In this document: positions 36,445 to 45,800 of the stretch, piece after piece
Layout: every line of letters starts with the position of its first letter
Numbering within the stretch: the first letter of the stretch is position 1
From: Rhodospirillales bacterium 24-66-33
GTDB lineage: Bacteria > Pseudomonadota > Alphaproteobacteria > Reyranellales > Reyranellaceae
Direction: 5' to 3'
DNA length: 64,000 nt
Assembly: GCA_002281855.1 (NCBI GenBank)
Contig: NCHQ01000006.1
Location: forward strand, 62,001-126,000
Notes under the pieces: generated by a model
Seen by the model: only the letters and a program-made list of their open reading frames with translations
What the model was told of the DNA's origin: nothing
Database searches by the model: none
Made by a program: the position numbers and the translations under genes

Positions 36445-38373
36445 ATGACGCCGATCCGTCGAATTCTATTCGTCCTTCCGTTCCTGGCGTCTCTCGCCGC
36501 GCCCCTGACGGCGCAGGCCCAGACCGAGCCGGACGCCATGATGCCCGCCACGGTCGTGACCGCCGATCGCTTCCCGACCGATCCGAGCAAGGTCACCGCC
36601 AGCTACACCGTGGTCATGCAGGAAGAGATGCAGCGCCGGCAGCTTCGCACGGCCGCCGAAGTGCTGAAGACCGTCCCCGGCGTCTCCGTGCAACAGTCCG
36701 GCGGCGTGGGCACACTGACCTCGGTCTTCGTGCGCGGCTCCAATGCCAACCACGTGCTGGTGCTGATCGACGGCGTCAACGTCAGCGATCCATCGAGCGG
36801 CAGCGGCGCGGTCGACTTCGGCAACTTCCTCACCGAGAATCTCGATCGCATCGAAGTCGTGCGCGGGCCGATGTCGACGATGTACGGCAGCCAGGCGATG
36901 GGCGGCGTCATCAACATGGTCACCAAGGCCGGCAAGGGGCCGATGAACGGCGCGGCCTTCACGGAACTGGGCACGCGGCTGACAAGCAACAGCGGCGCCT
37001 ACGTGCGCGGTAGTGTGGGACGATTCAATTACAACCTGACGGCCGCCGGTACGTTCAGCCCGAACGATACGCCGGTGCCGGCCCGCTTCACGCCGAACGG
37101 CGGCTACGTCGACATCGATCCCTATCGCAACATCACGCTCGCGGCGCGCCTCGGCTTCGAGATCAACGACAACACGCAGTTCAACTGGTACGGCCGCTAC
37201 ATCGACAGCAAGGTCAACTACGACCAGGTCGGGCAGGAAGATCCGAATGCCAACGGCTACTCGTCGCAGTTCTACACGCGCGGCGAGCTCGAAGGGTCGT
37301 ATTTCGACGGACGCTGGAAGCCGGTCGTCGGGGTCAATTACAGCACGATCACACGGCACGATCTCGACTATGCGAGCGTGCAGAACCCGTTCCCGTTCAA
37401 TACCGACAGCTGGTTCAACGGCCGCCGCCTGCAAGCCGATTTCAAGAACCTCGTGAAGATCATCGATCAGGTCGAAGTGATCGGCGGCATCGATTACGAT
37501 CGGCAGTGGGCCTACACCAACACGGTCGGCCCGTTCACACCTTATACGCAGGCGTGGGGAACGATGGCGCAGACCGGCATCTACGGCCAGCTTCGTCTCA
37601 ATCCGTTCGACGGATTCAACCTCAACGTCGGCGGCCGCATCGACATGAACGACATGTTCGGCACGGTCGGCACCTGGCGCGCCGGCGCGTCCTATCTCTG
37701 GGCACCGACGGACACCAAGATCAAGGCGTCCTACGGCACGGCCTTCAAGGCACCCGCACTGATCGAGATGTTCGGTCCCGGGCCGTTCTGCGGCGGCAAT
37801 CCCAACCTCCAGCCCGAGTACAGCCGCGGCTACGAGGTTGGCGTGGAGCAGGGGATTTTCGACCGCAAGGTGAAGGCCGGCATCACCTACTTCTTCAATA
37901 CCTATTCGAACCTGATCCAGTGCGCGCCGCCTACCTTCGCCCTGATGCAGAACGTCGCCAACGCCCAGACCGAAGGCTTCGAGGTGACACTCCAGATCAG
38001 CCCGCTGAAGTGGTTCGATCTCCATTTCGACTACACGCACCTCATCGCGCGTAACGTCGACGCCAACCAGCCGCTGGTGCGCCGGCCGGGCGACACCTTC
38101 AACATCCGCGCCGAGGTGCGGCCGTGGGAGAACACCCTGTTCGGGATCGGCGTGCTGCAGGTCAACAGCCGAACCGATATCAATGCCACGACCGGCGCAT
38201 TCATGACCCCGGCGCCCTATACGCTGGTTCGCATCACGGCGCAGTACGACGTGATCCCGTCGGTCCAGCTCTTCGCCCGTGCCGAAAACGTCCTGGACCG
38301 GGTGTACGAGGAGCCGGAAGGGTATCAGGCCCCGTACTTCCAGGCCTTCTTCGGCGTGAAGGCCAAGTTCTGA
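36445..38373 (+). CDS. btuB: TonB-dependent cobalamin receptor BtuB
   Basis: A 642-residue outer-membrane receptor. A signal peptide of about 25 residues ends at AQAQ. A TonB-box-like ATVVTADR follows. The plug domain has VLKTVPGVSVQQSGG, FVRGSNANHVLVLIDGVNV and VRGPMSTMYGSQAMGGVI, and a 22-strand barrel ends with FQAFFGVKAKF (terminal Phe). The ligand assignment to cobalamin rests on the upstream B12 riboswitch and downstream BtuFCD-type genes. ATG 36445 follows a GGGAGA site. Confidence 0.95.
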   Translation: MTPIRRILFVLPFLASLAAPLTAQAQTEPDAMMPATVVTADRFPTDPSKVTASYTVVMQEEMQRRQLRTAAEVLKTVPGVSVQQSGGVGTLTSVFVRGSNANHVLVLIDGVNVSDPSSGSGAVDFGNFLTENLDRIEVVRGPMSTMYGSQAMGGVINMVTKAGKGPMNGAAFTELGTRLTSNSGAYVRGSVGRFNYNLTAAGTFSPNDTPVPARFTPNGGYVDIDPYRNITLAARLGFEINDNTQFNWYGRYIDSKVNYDQVGQEDPNANGYSSQFYTRGELEGSYFDGRWKPVVGVNYSTITRHDLDYASVQNPFPFNTDSWFNGRRLQADFKNLVKIIDQVEVIGGIDYDRQWAYTNTVGPFTPYTQAWGTMAQTGIYGQLRLNPFDGFNLNVGGRIDMNDMFGTVGTWRAGASYLWAPTDTKIKASYGTAFKAPALIEMFGPGPFCGGNPNLQPEYSRGYEVGVEQGIFDRKVKAGITYFFNTYSNLIQCAPPTFALMQNVANAQTEGFEVTLQISPLKWFDLHFDYTHLIARNVDANQPLVRRPGDTFNIRAEVRPWENTLFGIGVLQVNSRTDINATTGAFMTPAPYTLVRITAQYDVIPSVQLFARAENVLDRVYEEPEGYQAPYFQAFFGVKAKF

Positions 38374-38374
38374 A

Positions 38375-39232
38375 GTGACGATGCGACTGCGCCATCGGCG
38401 AAACTTGCTGCAAGTCTTCGCTGGTGGCGTAGCTTTCGCTATCGTGACCCAAGCGACCGCCGCCTCGACGACCACCATAGCCTTGCTCCATCTCGCTCCC
38501 CGTCCCGGGGAGATCGAGGCGAACAGGGGCGCCCTCGAGCAGGCCGTGCGCCGGGCCGCGGCACACGGCGCGCGACTGATCGTGACGCCGGAACTCGCCG
38601 TGAGCGGCTATGGCTTCCGCGATCTCATCGGCACCGACTGGATCGCAGCGGGGCAACCCGCGCTGTTCGCCTGGGCCGGCGCGCTCGCCCGGGAGAGCAA
38701 GGCGTCCCTGGTGCTCGGCACGCCGGAAGCAGACCCGGAAGACGGAAAGCTGTTCAACAGCATGGTCCTGTTCGCACCGGACGGCTCGGTGGTGGGCCGC
38801 CACCGCAAGGTGAACGCCTTGCGGGTGGGGTCCGAATCCTGGTCGACGCCGGGCGACCGTACCTCGGTGTTCACGATAGAGGGCATCGGCCGGCTCGGCT
38901 TCTTCGTCTGCGCCGACATGTATTCGCCCCGCCTCGTCGATGAGACCGCGGTCCAGGGCGTAGACCTGCTCCTGTCCTCCGCCGCCTGGGCCCCGGGCCT
39001 TCACGGTCCGAACGGCGAGTGGGAGCGCGCTTCCGCCAAGACCGGCCGGCCTGTTCTCGTCTGCAATCGCACCGGCAAGGATGTCCTCGATTTCGATGAG
39101 GCCCAGTCGGTCGCGGCCGTCGACGGCGCGATCGCCTTCTCGCACGCCTCGCCGGAACCCAGGATCGCGCTGGTCGACTGGACCACCAACACGCACCGCC
39201 TGACCAACTGGCGCATCACAGGCGCCGCCTAG
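38375..39232 (+). CDS. Nitrilase-superfamily (carbon-nitrogen hydrolase) protein
   Basis: A 285-residue CN-hydrolase. The Glu-Lys-Cys triad is visible as E in VTPELAVSGYGF, K in GRHRKVNAL and C in GFFVCADMYSPR. Residues 1-30 look like a signal peptide (VFAGGVAFAIVTQATAA), so it may act in the periplasm. Starts: GTG 38375 or ATG 38381. It lies between btuB and the btuF-like gene in what appears to be one riboswitch-controlled operon, so hydrolysis of a corrinoid or lower-ligand amide is a possible role. No characterised enzyme of this kind is known to me in this position. Confidence 0.85.
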   Translation: MTMRLRHRRNLLQVFAGGVAFAIVTQATAASTTTIALLHLAPRPGEIEANRGALEQAVRRAAAHGARLIVTPELAVSGYGFRDLIGTDWIAAGQPALFAWAGALARESKASLVLGTPEADPEDGKLFNSMVLFAPDGSVVGRHRKVNALRVGSESWSTPGDRTSVFTIEGIGRLGFFVCADMYSPRLVDETAVQGVDLLLSSAAWAPGLHGPNGEWERASAKTGRPVLVCNRTGKDVLDFDEAQSVAAVDGAIAFSHASPEPRIALVDWTTNTHRLTNWRITGAA

Positions 39233-39234
39233 AC

Positions 39235-40200
39235 ATGCCCCCTCGCAACCCCCCGTCGTCTCGACCGGAGCACCGAAGGTGCGCAGCGGAGAGACCTTGT
39301 CTCCACCAAAAGCCGGCAAATCGCAGAGGGAAGGTCTCTCCACTACGCGCTGCGCGCTCCGGTCGAGACGACGGGTCCTTTAAGAATCTCTTTCGCTCGT
39401 TCGTGTGCCTCGTCCTGCTGCTTGCCGCCCTCCCGGCCGCCGCCCAGACACCGCAGCGCGTGGTGACGCTCAATCTCTGCCTGGACCAGATGGCGCTCCG
39501 GCTGGCGGCCCCCGGGCAGCTCGTGGGCGTGAGCTATCTGTCGCAGGATCCGAACCTTTCCGTCCTTGCCGACCGCGCCGCCGCTCTTGCACCGGTGCGC
39601 GACTCCGTCGAAACGATCCTGGTGCTGCGGCCCGATCTCGTGATCCTCGGCGCGGACAGCCACGCCCCGCTCAAGCGCCTGCTGCGCGGCGCCGGCGTCC
39701 GTCTGCTCGAACTGCCGTGGGCGACGTCGATCGGCGAGGCCGAGACCGTCATCGAGCAGATGGCGACGGCACTCGGCCGCGAAGACGTGGGCCGACGCCT
39801 GATCGCCGGCATGCAGATGGAGCGTCGCCGGCTGACCTGGACCGCCGCTCCCCTCGGAACGGCGGTCTATCTCGAGGCCAATCGTGGGACTTCGGGAAAG
39901 GGCAGCCTGATGGACGAACTGCTGCGACTCTCGGGCTACCGCAATCTCGCCGCCGAGCTCGGCATCGGCTCCTTCGGCCGCCTGTCGCTCGAGACCGTTC
40001 TCGCCGGCCAGCCCGACCTCGTGGTGCTCGACGGGACGGCCAACGACAACCCGGCCCGCGCCACCGAGTTCGTCGGCCATCACGCGCTGCTCGCCCTGGC
40101 GGGCAAGACGAAGCTCGCGTCGGTGCCGACCCGGTTTTCGATCTGCGCCGGGCCGGACAATTTCGAGGTGATGCGGCTACTGGCGGAGGCGCGGCCATGA
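39235..40200 (+). CDS. btuF: Cobalamin ABC transporter binding protein, BtuF-like, with repeat-derived 5' end
   Basis: A 321-codon frame. The real protein starts at a signal peptide VCLVLLLAALPAAAQ around codons 57-71 and continues with the BtuF/FhuD fold (RVVTLNLCLDQMALRLA, LRPDLVILG, LLELPWATSIGEAE). The first about 47 codons are translated from a family B repeat (39254-39374). Starts are uncertain: ATG 39235 includes the repeat, while GTG 39403 gives a short signal peptide. No ribosome site is obvious for either. It overlaps btuC (ATGA). Confidence 0.85.
   Translation: MPPRNPPSSRPEHRRCAAERPCLHQKPANRRGKVSPLRAARSGRDDGSFKNLFRSFVCLVLLLAALPAAAQTPQRVVTLNLCLDQMALRLAAPGQLVGVSYLSQDPNLSVLADRAAALAPVRDSVETILVLRPDLVILGADSHAPLKRLLRGAGVRLLELPWATSIGEAETVIEQMATALGREDVGRRLIAGMQMERRRLTWTAAPLGTAVYLEANRGTSGKGSLMDELLRLSGYRNLAAELGIGSFGRLSLETVLAGQPDLVVLDGTANDNPARATEFVGHHALLALAGKTKLASVPTRFSICAGPDNFEVMRLLAEARP
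39254..39374. repeat. Dispersed hairpin repeat, family B (copy at btuF 5' end)
   Basis: A complete 121-base copy with outer arms CGTCGTCTCGACCGGAG and CTCCGGTCGAGACGACGG, and inner arms GCGGAGAGACCTTG and AAGGTCTCTCCACTACGC. The centre is CCAAAAGCCGGCAAATCGCAG. It sits between the nitrilase gene and the secreted part of btuF. Confidence 0.9.
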
Positions 40201-41153
40201 ATCGCTGGCTCCTCCTGCTGGTGGCCGCGCTCTTCCTGCTGTCGCTGGCGGTCGGTCCGGCCTGGTGGCCCTGGCGGCTCGGCACCGAGGTCGGCTGGGC
40301 CATCGTCTGGGAGCTGCGCCTGCCGCGCGCCACCCTGGGTCTGCTGATCGGCGGCGTGCTGGGCCTGAGCGGTGCGGTGCTGCAGGGCTGGCTGCGCAAT
40401 CCGCTCGCAGAACCCGGAGTGATCGGCGTGTCGGCCTGCGCCGGCTTCGCCGCCGTCTGCGCCTTCTACAGCGGCCTCGCCGCCGCCTTCGCCCTGGCGC
40501 TGCCGCTGGCGGGCATCGCCGGCGCCGCCATTGCCGTCGCCCTCTTGATGGGCGCGGTGCGCTCCGGCACGGGCACCGTCTCGCTGCTGCTGATGGGCGT
40601 GGCGATCAACGCCATCGCCGCCGCACTGATCTCGCTGGTCCTCGCGCTGTCCCCCAATCCCTTCGCCTACCAGGAAATCTCACTCTGGCTGGCCGGCTCA
40701 ATCGTCGATCGCGACCTGCGCCATCTCGCCATCGCCGCGCCGTTCATGGTTGTCGGCGCGGTCATCGTTCTGGGCGTCGGACGTTGGCTCGATGCCCTGT
40801 CGCTGGGCGAGGACACGGCCCGCAGCCTCGGCGCGGATACGAAATCGCTCGGTCTTCGCCTGACGCTCGGCGTCGGGCTGATGGTGGGAGCGGCCACCTC
40901 GGTGGCGGGCGTCATCGGCTTCGTCGGCCTGATCGCACCTCACCTGATCCGCGCGCGCGTCGGCTTCCGCCCGGGCGCAACGCTCGTTCCGTCGATGCTG
41001 GTCGGCGCCGCGCTCGTGCTGGGCGCCGACATCGCGGTGCGTCTGCTGCCGACCGCATCCGAACTCCAGCTCGGCGTCTTCACCTCGCTGGTCGGCGCGC
41101 CCTTCCTGGTGCGTGCGGTGCGCAAGGCCCATGCCGCCTGGCTCGCCACATGA
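40197..41153 (+). CDS. btuC: Cobalamin/iron-type ABC transporter permease, BtuC-like
   Basis: A 318-residue FecCD/BtuC permease with about ten membrane segments. LRLPRATLGLLIGGVLGLSGAVLQG near the N-terminus and GFVGLIAPHLIR near the C-terminus are the family signatures; LGEDTARSLGADTKSLGLRL is the coupling helix region. ATG overlaps the btuF stop, and its TGA overlaps the btuD start, so FCD are translated together. Confidence 0.95.
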   Translation: MNRWLLLLVAALFLLSLAVGPAWWPWRLGTEVGWAIVWELRLPRATLGLLIGGVLGLSGAVLQGWLRNPLAEPGVIGVSACAGFAAVCAFYSGLAAAFALALPLAGIAGAAIAVALLMGAVRSGTGTVSLLLMGVAINAIAAALISLVLALSPNPFAYQEISLWLAGSIVDRDLRHLAIAAPFMVVGAVIVLGVGRWLDALSLGEDTARSLGADTKSLGLRLTLGVGLMVGAATSVAGVIGFVGLIAPHLIRARVGFRPGATLVPSMLVGAALVLGADIAVRLLPTASELQLGVFTSLVGAPFLVRAVRKAHAAWLAT

Positions 41154-41935
41154 GCACGACCGGCAGCGCCATTTCCGTGCGCGGTCTCGTGAGCCGCCGC
41201 GGCCATGCCGTGGTGCTGGACGGCATCGATCTCGCTTTCGAAGCGGGCCAGGTCACCGCCATCGTCGGCCCCAACGGCGCGGGCAAGACGACCCTGCTGC
41301 GCCATCTCGCGGGCCTCGATGCGCCGTCGGCCGGGGAAGTCGAGCTGCGCGGTCAGCCCCTGGCCTCGCTCGGTGCCGCCATTCGCGCCTGGAGCATCGC
41401 CTACCTTCCGCAAGCGGCTTCCGCCTACTGGCCGTTGCGCGCGCGCGACCTGGTGGCCCTCGGCCGGCTGCCGCATGGTGCCGATCTTAGCCGGCCCCTC
41501 AAGGCGCAGGACGCGCAGGCGGTTCAGCGCGCGCTCGAACGCGTGGACGGCATGCGGCTCTCGGAGCGGCCCGTCGACACGCTCTCGCAGGGTGAGCGAG
41601 CCCGCGTGATGATGGCACGAGCGCTGTCGACCGAAGCGGCGGTCTTCCTGGCCGACGAACCGGTCGCCAGCCTCGACCCGGCCTATGCGCTGGAGACCAT
41701 GACGATCCTGCGCGCCGAGGCGGCGCGCAACGCCTGCGTGATCGTGGTGCTTCACGATCTGGGCCTCGCCGCCCGCTTCGCCGATCGAATCGTCGTGCTG
41801 GCCAACAGCAAGGTCGCCGCCGACGGCCCGCCGTCGGTTGCCTTGGCCGCCGGCGTGATCGAGGCCGCCTATGGCGTCACGTTCCGGCACCTCACCGTGG
41901 ACGGGATTCCCCAGCCGGTGGCATGGGAGCGGTGA
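41150..41935 (+). CDS. btuD: Cobalamin/iron-type ABC transporter ATPase, BtuD-like
   Basis: A 261-residue ATPase. Walker A is VGPNGAGKTTLLRHLAG near residue 37. The signature is LSQGERARVMMARAL (LSQGE instead of LSGGQ, common in this group), and Walker B is VFLADEPVASLDP. It completes the BtuFCD importer whose receptor BtuB is at the head of the operon. A family A-like hairpin (41949-42034) follows the stop and separates it from ku. Confidence 0.95.
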   Translation: MSTTGSAISVRGLVSRRGHAVVLDGIDLAFEAGQVTAIVGPNGAGKTTLLRHLAGLDAPSAGEVELRGQPLASLGAAIRAWSIAYLPQAASAYWPLRARDLVALGRLPHGADLSRPLKAQDAQAVQRALERVDGMRLSERPVDTLSQGERARVMMARALSTEAAVFLADEPVASLDPAYALETMTILRAEAARNACVIVVLHDLGLAARFADRIVVLANSKVAADGPPSVALAAGVIEAAYGVTFRHLTVDGIPQPVAWER

Positions 41936-41948
41936 GAGTAATCAGAGA

Positions 41949-42034
41949 GTCGTCCTGAGCGACGCGAAGGACCTTGCCGAACGACCACCAGGCACCCTGG
42001 CGAGCGTGAGATCCTTCGCGTCGCTCAGGATGAC
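41949..42034. repeat. Dispersed hairpin repeat, family A variant (copy 2)
   Basis: Arms GTCGTCCTGAGCGACGCGAA and TTCGCGTCGCTCAGGATGAC flank about 40 unique bases. It differs from the copies at 10705 and 42979 by the CCTGAGCGACGCGAAGGA version of the arm. It sits 13 bases after btuD in the gap between the convergent btuD and ku genes. Confidence 0.85.
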
Positions 42035-42058
42035 AAGAGGGCGAGCTGTTCTACTCAT

Positions 42059-42958
42059 TTAAGCCGCCCGCTTGCGGGAGGTCGTCTTGCGCCGGGCTTT
42101 CTTCGCCTTGGGCTTGGCCGTGCGGCCATGCGCCTCGAGGAAGCGGTCGGCCTTTTCGCGTGACGGCCCGCTCCCGCCCTTGAGGCTTCTCTTCAGGGCC
42201 TCCATGAGATCGACGACCTTCTCTTCTTCCTGTGCGGGCGCCTCCGAGATCACGGGCTGTCCCTTCTTCTTCTTGGCGATCAGTTCACGCAGCGCGTCCT
42301 CGTATCGATCGGTGAAACGGGTCGGATCGAACCTGGCATCCTGCTGTTCGATGATCTTCTCGGCGATCTGCAGCATGCGCGCGTCGGGCTTCGGCAGGGT
42401 GCGATCGAACACTTCCGACGTGGCGCGGATCTCGTCGTGGGTCCGCAAGGTCGTGAGCAGGATGCCTCCGTCCCGTGGCTCGAGCGCGCAGATGCGTTCG
42501 CGCTGGTGCATCACGACGCGCCCCAGCGCGACCTTCTTCTGCTTGTCCATCGCCGCCCGGATCACCGAGAAGGCCTCGATGCCGGTCTTGCCGGAGGGGG
42601 CGAGGTAATAGGGCTCGTCCCAGTAGATGCGATCGATGTCGGCGGCATCGACGAATTCCTCGATGTCGAGGATGCGCGTCGATTCGAGCCGCACCGAGTC
42701 CAGCTCCTCCTTCTCGAACAGCACGTACTTGTTCTTCGATACGGCGAATCCTCTCACGAGATCGGCGCGCTCCACCGGCTCGCCGGTGCCGGCATCGACC
42801 GACTGCATCCGGATGCGGTTGTTGGTCTTGGGATTGATCAGGTTGAAATGGATGTCGGCAGCACGCTCGGTGGCGGTATAGAGCGAGACCGGACAGGTCA
42901 CCAGCGAGAGCCGCAGATGGCCCTCCCAGGTCGGTCGCATCGCTTTTGTTTTGGCCAT
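42059..42958 (-). CDS. ku: Non-homologous end joining protein Ku
   Basis: A 299-residue bacterial Ku. RPTWEGHLRLSLVTCPVSLYTA at the start, EIEEFVD-like DIEEFVDAADIDRIYWDEPYYLAPS and GRVVMHQRERICAL mark the ring domain. A Lys/Arg-rich tail (KPKAKKARRKTTSRKRAA) gives extra DNA and ligase contacts. It binds double-strand ends and recruits LigD, encoded directly upstream on the same strand. The ATG at 42958 is clear. Confidence 0.97.
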   Translation of the reverse strand: MAKTKAMRPTWEGHLRLSLVTCPVSLYTATERAADIHFNLINPKTNNRIRMQSVDAGTGEPVERADLVRGFAVSKNKYVLFEKEELDSVRLESTRILDIEEFVDAADIDRIYWDEPYYLAPSGKTGIEAFSVIRAAMDKQKKVALGRVVMHQRERICALEPRDGGILLTTLRTHDEIRATSEVFDRTLPKPDARMLQIAEKIIEQQDARFDPTRFTDRYEDALRELIAKKKKGQPVISEAPAQEEEKVVDLMEALKRSLKGGSGPSREKADRFLEAHGRTAKPKAKKARRKTTSRKRAA

Positions 42959-42978
42959 GACTTTACTCCGACTTTTTT

Positions 42979-43048
42979 GTCATCCCGAGCGCAGCGAGGG
43001 ACCTTTACCGGGTTCAAGAGAAAGGTCCCTCGCTGTGCTCGGGATGAC
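42979..43048. repeat. Dispersed hairpin repeat, family A (copy 3)
   Basis: 28-base arms at 42979-43006 and 43021-43048 with one mismatch and a 14-base loop. The left arm is identical to that of the copy at 10705. It separates ligD from ku. Confidence 0.92.
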
Positions 43049-43074
43049 AGTTGGTGGGTGGAAAGAATGGTGGG

Positions 43075-45729
43075 TTAGGATTTCACGAGCTTCTCGATTG
43101 CGGCCCGCAGCGGACGCGCGGACTTCGCGTAATCCTTCCACGGCTTGTTGCGCTTCAGCAGCGCCGGCGCGGTGCGCACCGTGTACTTCGTCGGATCGAG
43201 GCCCTTCTTCACCTGCGTCCATTCGATCGGCATCGACACGGTGGCGCCGGGACGGGCGCGCGACGACAACGGCGCGACAGCGGTGGCCGTGCGATCGTTG
43301 CGCAGATAGTCGAGGAAGATGCGGCCGGTCCGTTCCTTCTTCGCCATGTTGATCACGTAACGGTCGGGCTCCTCATCCGCCAAGCGGCGGCAGATCTCCC
43401 GGGTGAAGGTCTTGGCCGTGTCCCAATCGGGACTCTTCTTGTCGTCGGTCAGGGGCACCACGACATGAAGACCTTTGCCGCCGGTCGTCTTGCAGAAGGG
43501 CACGAGGCCGAGTTTTCGCAACCGCGCCGCGATGTCGCGCGCGCCGGAGACTACGGCGTCGAAGCCCACGTCCGGCGCCGGGTCGAGATCGAAGACCAGG
43601 CGGCCGGGCAGGTCGGGATTGCCGGGCTGGCAGTTCCACGGATGCAGCTCGGTCGCGCCCATCTGCGCCACGGCCGCAAGTCCTTCCACCCGGTCGATCT
43701 GGAGATAAGGCTTCTTGTCGCCGTCGACCTTCACTTCTGAAAGAAGGTGCGACGAACCCGCCATGGCATGACGCTGGAAGAAGTGCTGCTTGCCGTCGAT
43801 CCCGTCGGGCGTGCGCACGATCGAGCAGGGGCGTCCCGCGATGTGATCGATCATCCAGTCGCCCACCGCCTCGTAATATCGCGCCAGCTCGATCTTGGTG
43901 ACCGGCGGCTTCTCGTCAGGCCACAGCGGCTTGTCGGGATGGGAGATCGACACGCCCATCACCATCGCCTTGCCCGACGAGGTGGTCTCGGTCGTGCGTT
44001 TGCGCGTGGACGTCTTGCGGGGCGTGGGCTTGGCCATCTCGACCTTCTCAGGGTTCGCCGCGACTTCCGCCTCGACCTCCTCGGCCGGCTTGTCGCCGCG
44101 CAGTCCCTTGAACGCAGCCTGTCGTACATTGCCGGCCCCGGTCCAGCCGGCGAACTCGATCTCGGCCACCAGATCGGGACGGGCCCAATGCATGTTCGCT
44201 TCCTTGGGCGGGCTCGCTCCGGCGGCGAAGGGGCTGGTCTTGCTTTCGACCTCCCGCAGCTTCGGGACGAGCGAGCGCATCACGGATTCCCCGAAGCCGG
44301 TGCCGACGCGGCCGACATAGACGAGCTTCCGGCTCTTGCCGTCGCCGCGATGGACGCCGGCAAGCAATGAGCGCAGGCGACGCCCTTCGCTGGTCCAGCC
44401 GCCGATGATCACCTCATGCCCCGCCCGGCACTTGGCCTTGGTCCAGCTGCCGCCGCGCCCCGACTTGTAGGGGGCGTCGAGTTCCTTCGACACGATCCCT
44501 TCGAGGTGCATGCGGCAGGCCGATTGCAGCACCGCATCGCCCGCGGTTTCGAAATGATCGACATAGCGCAGGGCAGCGCTCCGGTCGGGCAGCCTGTCGA
44601 GCACCTGCTTGAGGCGCGCCTTGCGTTCCGACAGCGGCAGCGCGCGCAGGTCTTCACCCTCCAGGAACAGGAGATCGAAGGCGAAGAAGATCAGCTTCTC
44701 CGACTGGCCTTCCGACAGGGCGGCCTGCAGCGCGGCGAAATCCGGTGCGCCATGCGCGGCGAGCGCCACCGCCTCGCCGTCCAGGATGCAGTCCCGCAAC
44801 TTCTCTGCCTGGTGGGCGATGGCCGCGAACTTCTCGGTCCAGTCGAGCCCCTTGCGTGTGCGCAGATGAGCGTCGCCGTCCTCGACGCGAAGCTGCAGAC
44901 GATAGCCGTCGAACTTGACCTCGTGTGCCCATCCCGCCGCGGCCGGGGCGCGCTCGACCAGTTTGGCGAGTTGCGGCTCGACGAACTTCGGCATCGCCGC
45001 GACCTTTTCAGCCTTGGCTTTCCTCGACCTCGACTTCGCGGGCACAGGGTTGGGCGCCGGATCTCCACCATCCTTCCGGTTGCTGTGCCAGACCGCGCCG
45101 GCACTCCGCTTCTTGCCGGTCATGAAGGGCGTCGGCGCCTTGCCGCTGCCCAGCGCGATCTCCTTCAGGGTGCGGCCCGAAGCGATCGACTTGGGATCTT
45201 TCAGAATCTTGTCGTCGTCGCCTTCCTGCGCCGACGCATCGCGGTGCTTGATCAGCAGCCAGTTGGTCCGCTTGCCGCCCTTGCGGTCCCATTTCATGCG
45301 CACCAGCACCCAGCTTCCCTCGAGCCGCTCGCCCACCAGCGTGAACTTCAGGTCGCCGCTCTTCAGCCCCTCATGCGGATCACCTTCCGGAATCCAGTAG
45401 CCGCGATCCCAGAGCTGCACCGTGCCGCCGCCATACTGGCCCGCGGGAATGGTGCCTTCGAAGTCACCGTAATCGAGGGGATGATCCTCCACTTCGACGG
45501 CCAGGCGCTTGACCTTCGGATCGAGCGACGGGCCCTTGGTCACGGCCCACGACTTGAACGTGCCGTCGAGTTCGAGGCGAAAGTCGTAGTGGAGCCGCGT
45601 CGCATCGTGACGCTGAATGACGAACCGCAGCTGCTTCGACTTCGGTACCGACGACGAGGCTCCCGACGGTTCCTCCGTCAGGTTGAAGTCGCGCTTGGCG
45701 CGATAGGGAGCCAGACTGTCCTTGCGCAT
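43075..45729 (-). CDS. ligD: ATP-dependent DNA ligase LigD (PE-LIG-POL)
   Basis: An 884-residue three-domain repair ligase. Residues about 35-185 are the 3'-phosphoesterase domain ([32 protein letters not shown]). The ligase domain spans about 235-545 with the adenylated lysine K272 in EVKFDGYRL and [15 protein letters not shown]. From about 600 the primase-polymerase domain follows ([33 protein letters not shown]). Domain order PE-LIG-POL is the type seen in many alphaproteobacteria. It fills and seals breaks held by Ku. Confidence 0.97.
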   Translation of the reverse strand: MRKDSLAPYRAKRDFNLTEEPSGASSSVPKSKQLRFVIQRHDATRLHYDFRLELDGTFKSWAVTKGPSLDPKVKRLAVEVEDHPLDYGDFEGTIPAGQYGGGTVQLWDRGYWIPEGDPHEGLKSGDLKFTLVGERLEGSWVLVRMKWDRKGGKRTNWLLIKHRDASAQEGDDDKILKDPKSIASGRTLKEIALGSGKAPTPFMTGKKRSAGAVWHSNRKDGGDPAPNPVPAKSRSRKAKAEKVAAMPKFVEPQLAKLVERAPAAAGWAHEVKFDGYRLQLRVEDGDAHLRTRKGLDWTEKFAAIAHQAEKLRDCILDGEAVALAAHGAPDFAALQAALSEGQSEKLIFFAFDLLFLEGEDLRALPLSERKARLKQVLDRLPDRSAALRYVDHFETAGDAVLQSACRMHLEGIVSKELDAPYKSGRGGSWTKAKCRAGHEVIIGGWTSEGRRLRSLLAGVHRGDGKSRKLVYVGRVGTGFGESVMRSLVPKLREVESKTSPFAAGASPPKEANMHWARPDLVAEIEFAGWTGAGNVRQAAFKGLRGDKPAEEVEAEVAANPEKVEMAKPTPRKTSTRKRTTETTSSGKAMVMGVSISHPDKPLWPDEKPPVTKIELARYYEAVGDWMIDHIAGRPCSIVRTPDGIDGKQHFFQRHAMAGSSHLLSEVKVDGDKKPYLQIDRVEGLAAVAQMGATELHPWNCQPGNPDLPGRLVFDLDPAPDVGFDAVVSGARDIAARLRKLGLVPFCKTTGGKGLHVVVPLTDDKKSPDWDTAKTFTREICRRLADEEPDRYVINMAKKERTGRIFLDYLRNDRTATAVAPLSSRARPGATVSMPIEWTQVKKGLDPTKYTVRTAPALLKRNKPWKDYAKSARPLRAAIEKLVKS

Positions 45730-45800
45730 GAACCACCACTCGCGCGTCGCGAACTATGCCGCGACCTGAACGTTTCCGGCCAGGAGTCGTTGCGGTGTCG

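Noticed and set aside
36466..38478. A 670-codon minus-strand open frame opposite btuB
   Set aside because: It is antisense to a receptor with signal peptide, plug and terminal Phe, and its own sequence is Val/Arg/Gly-rich without domains.
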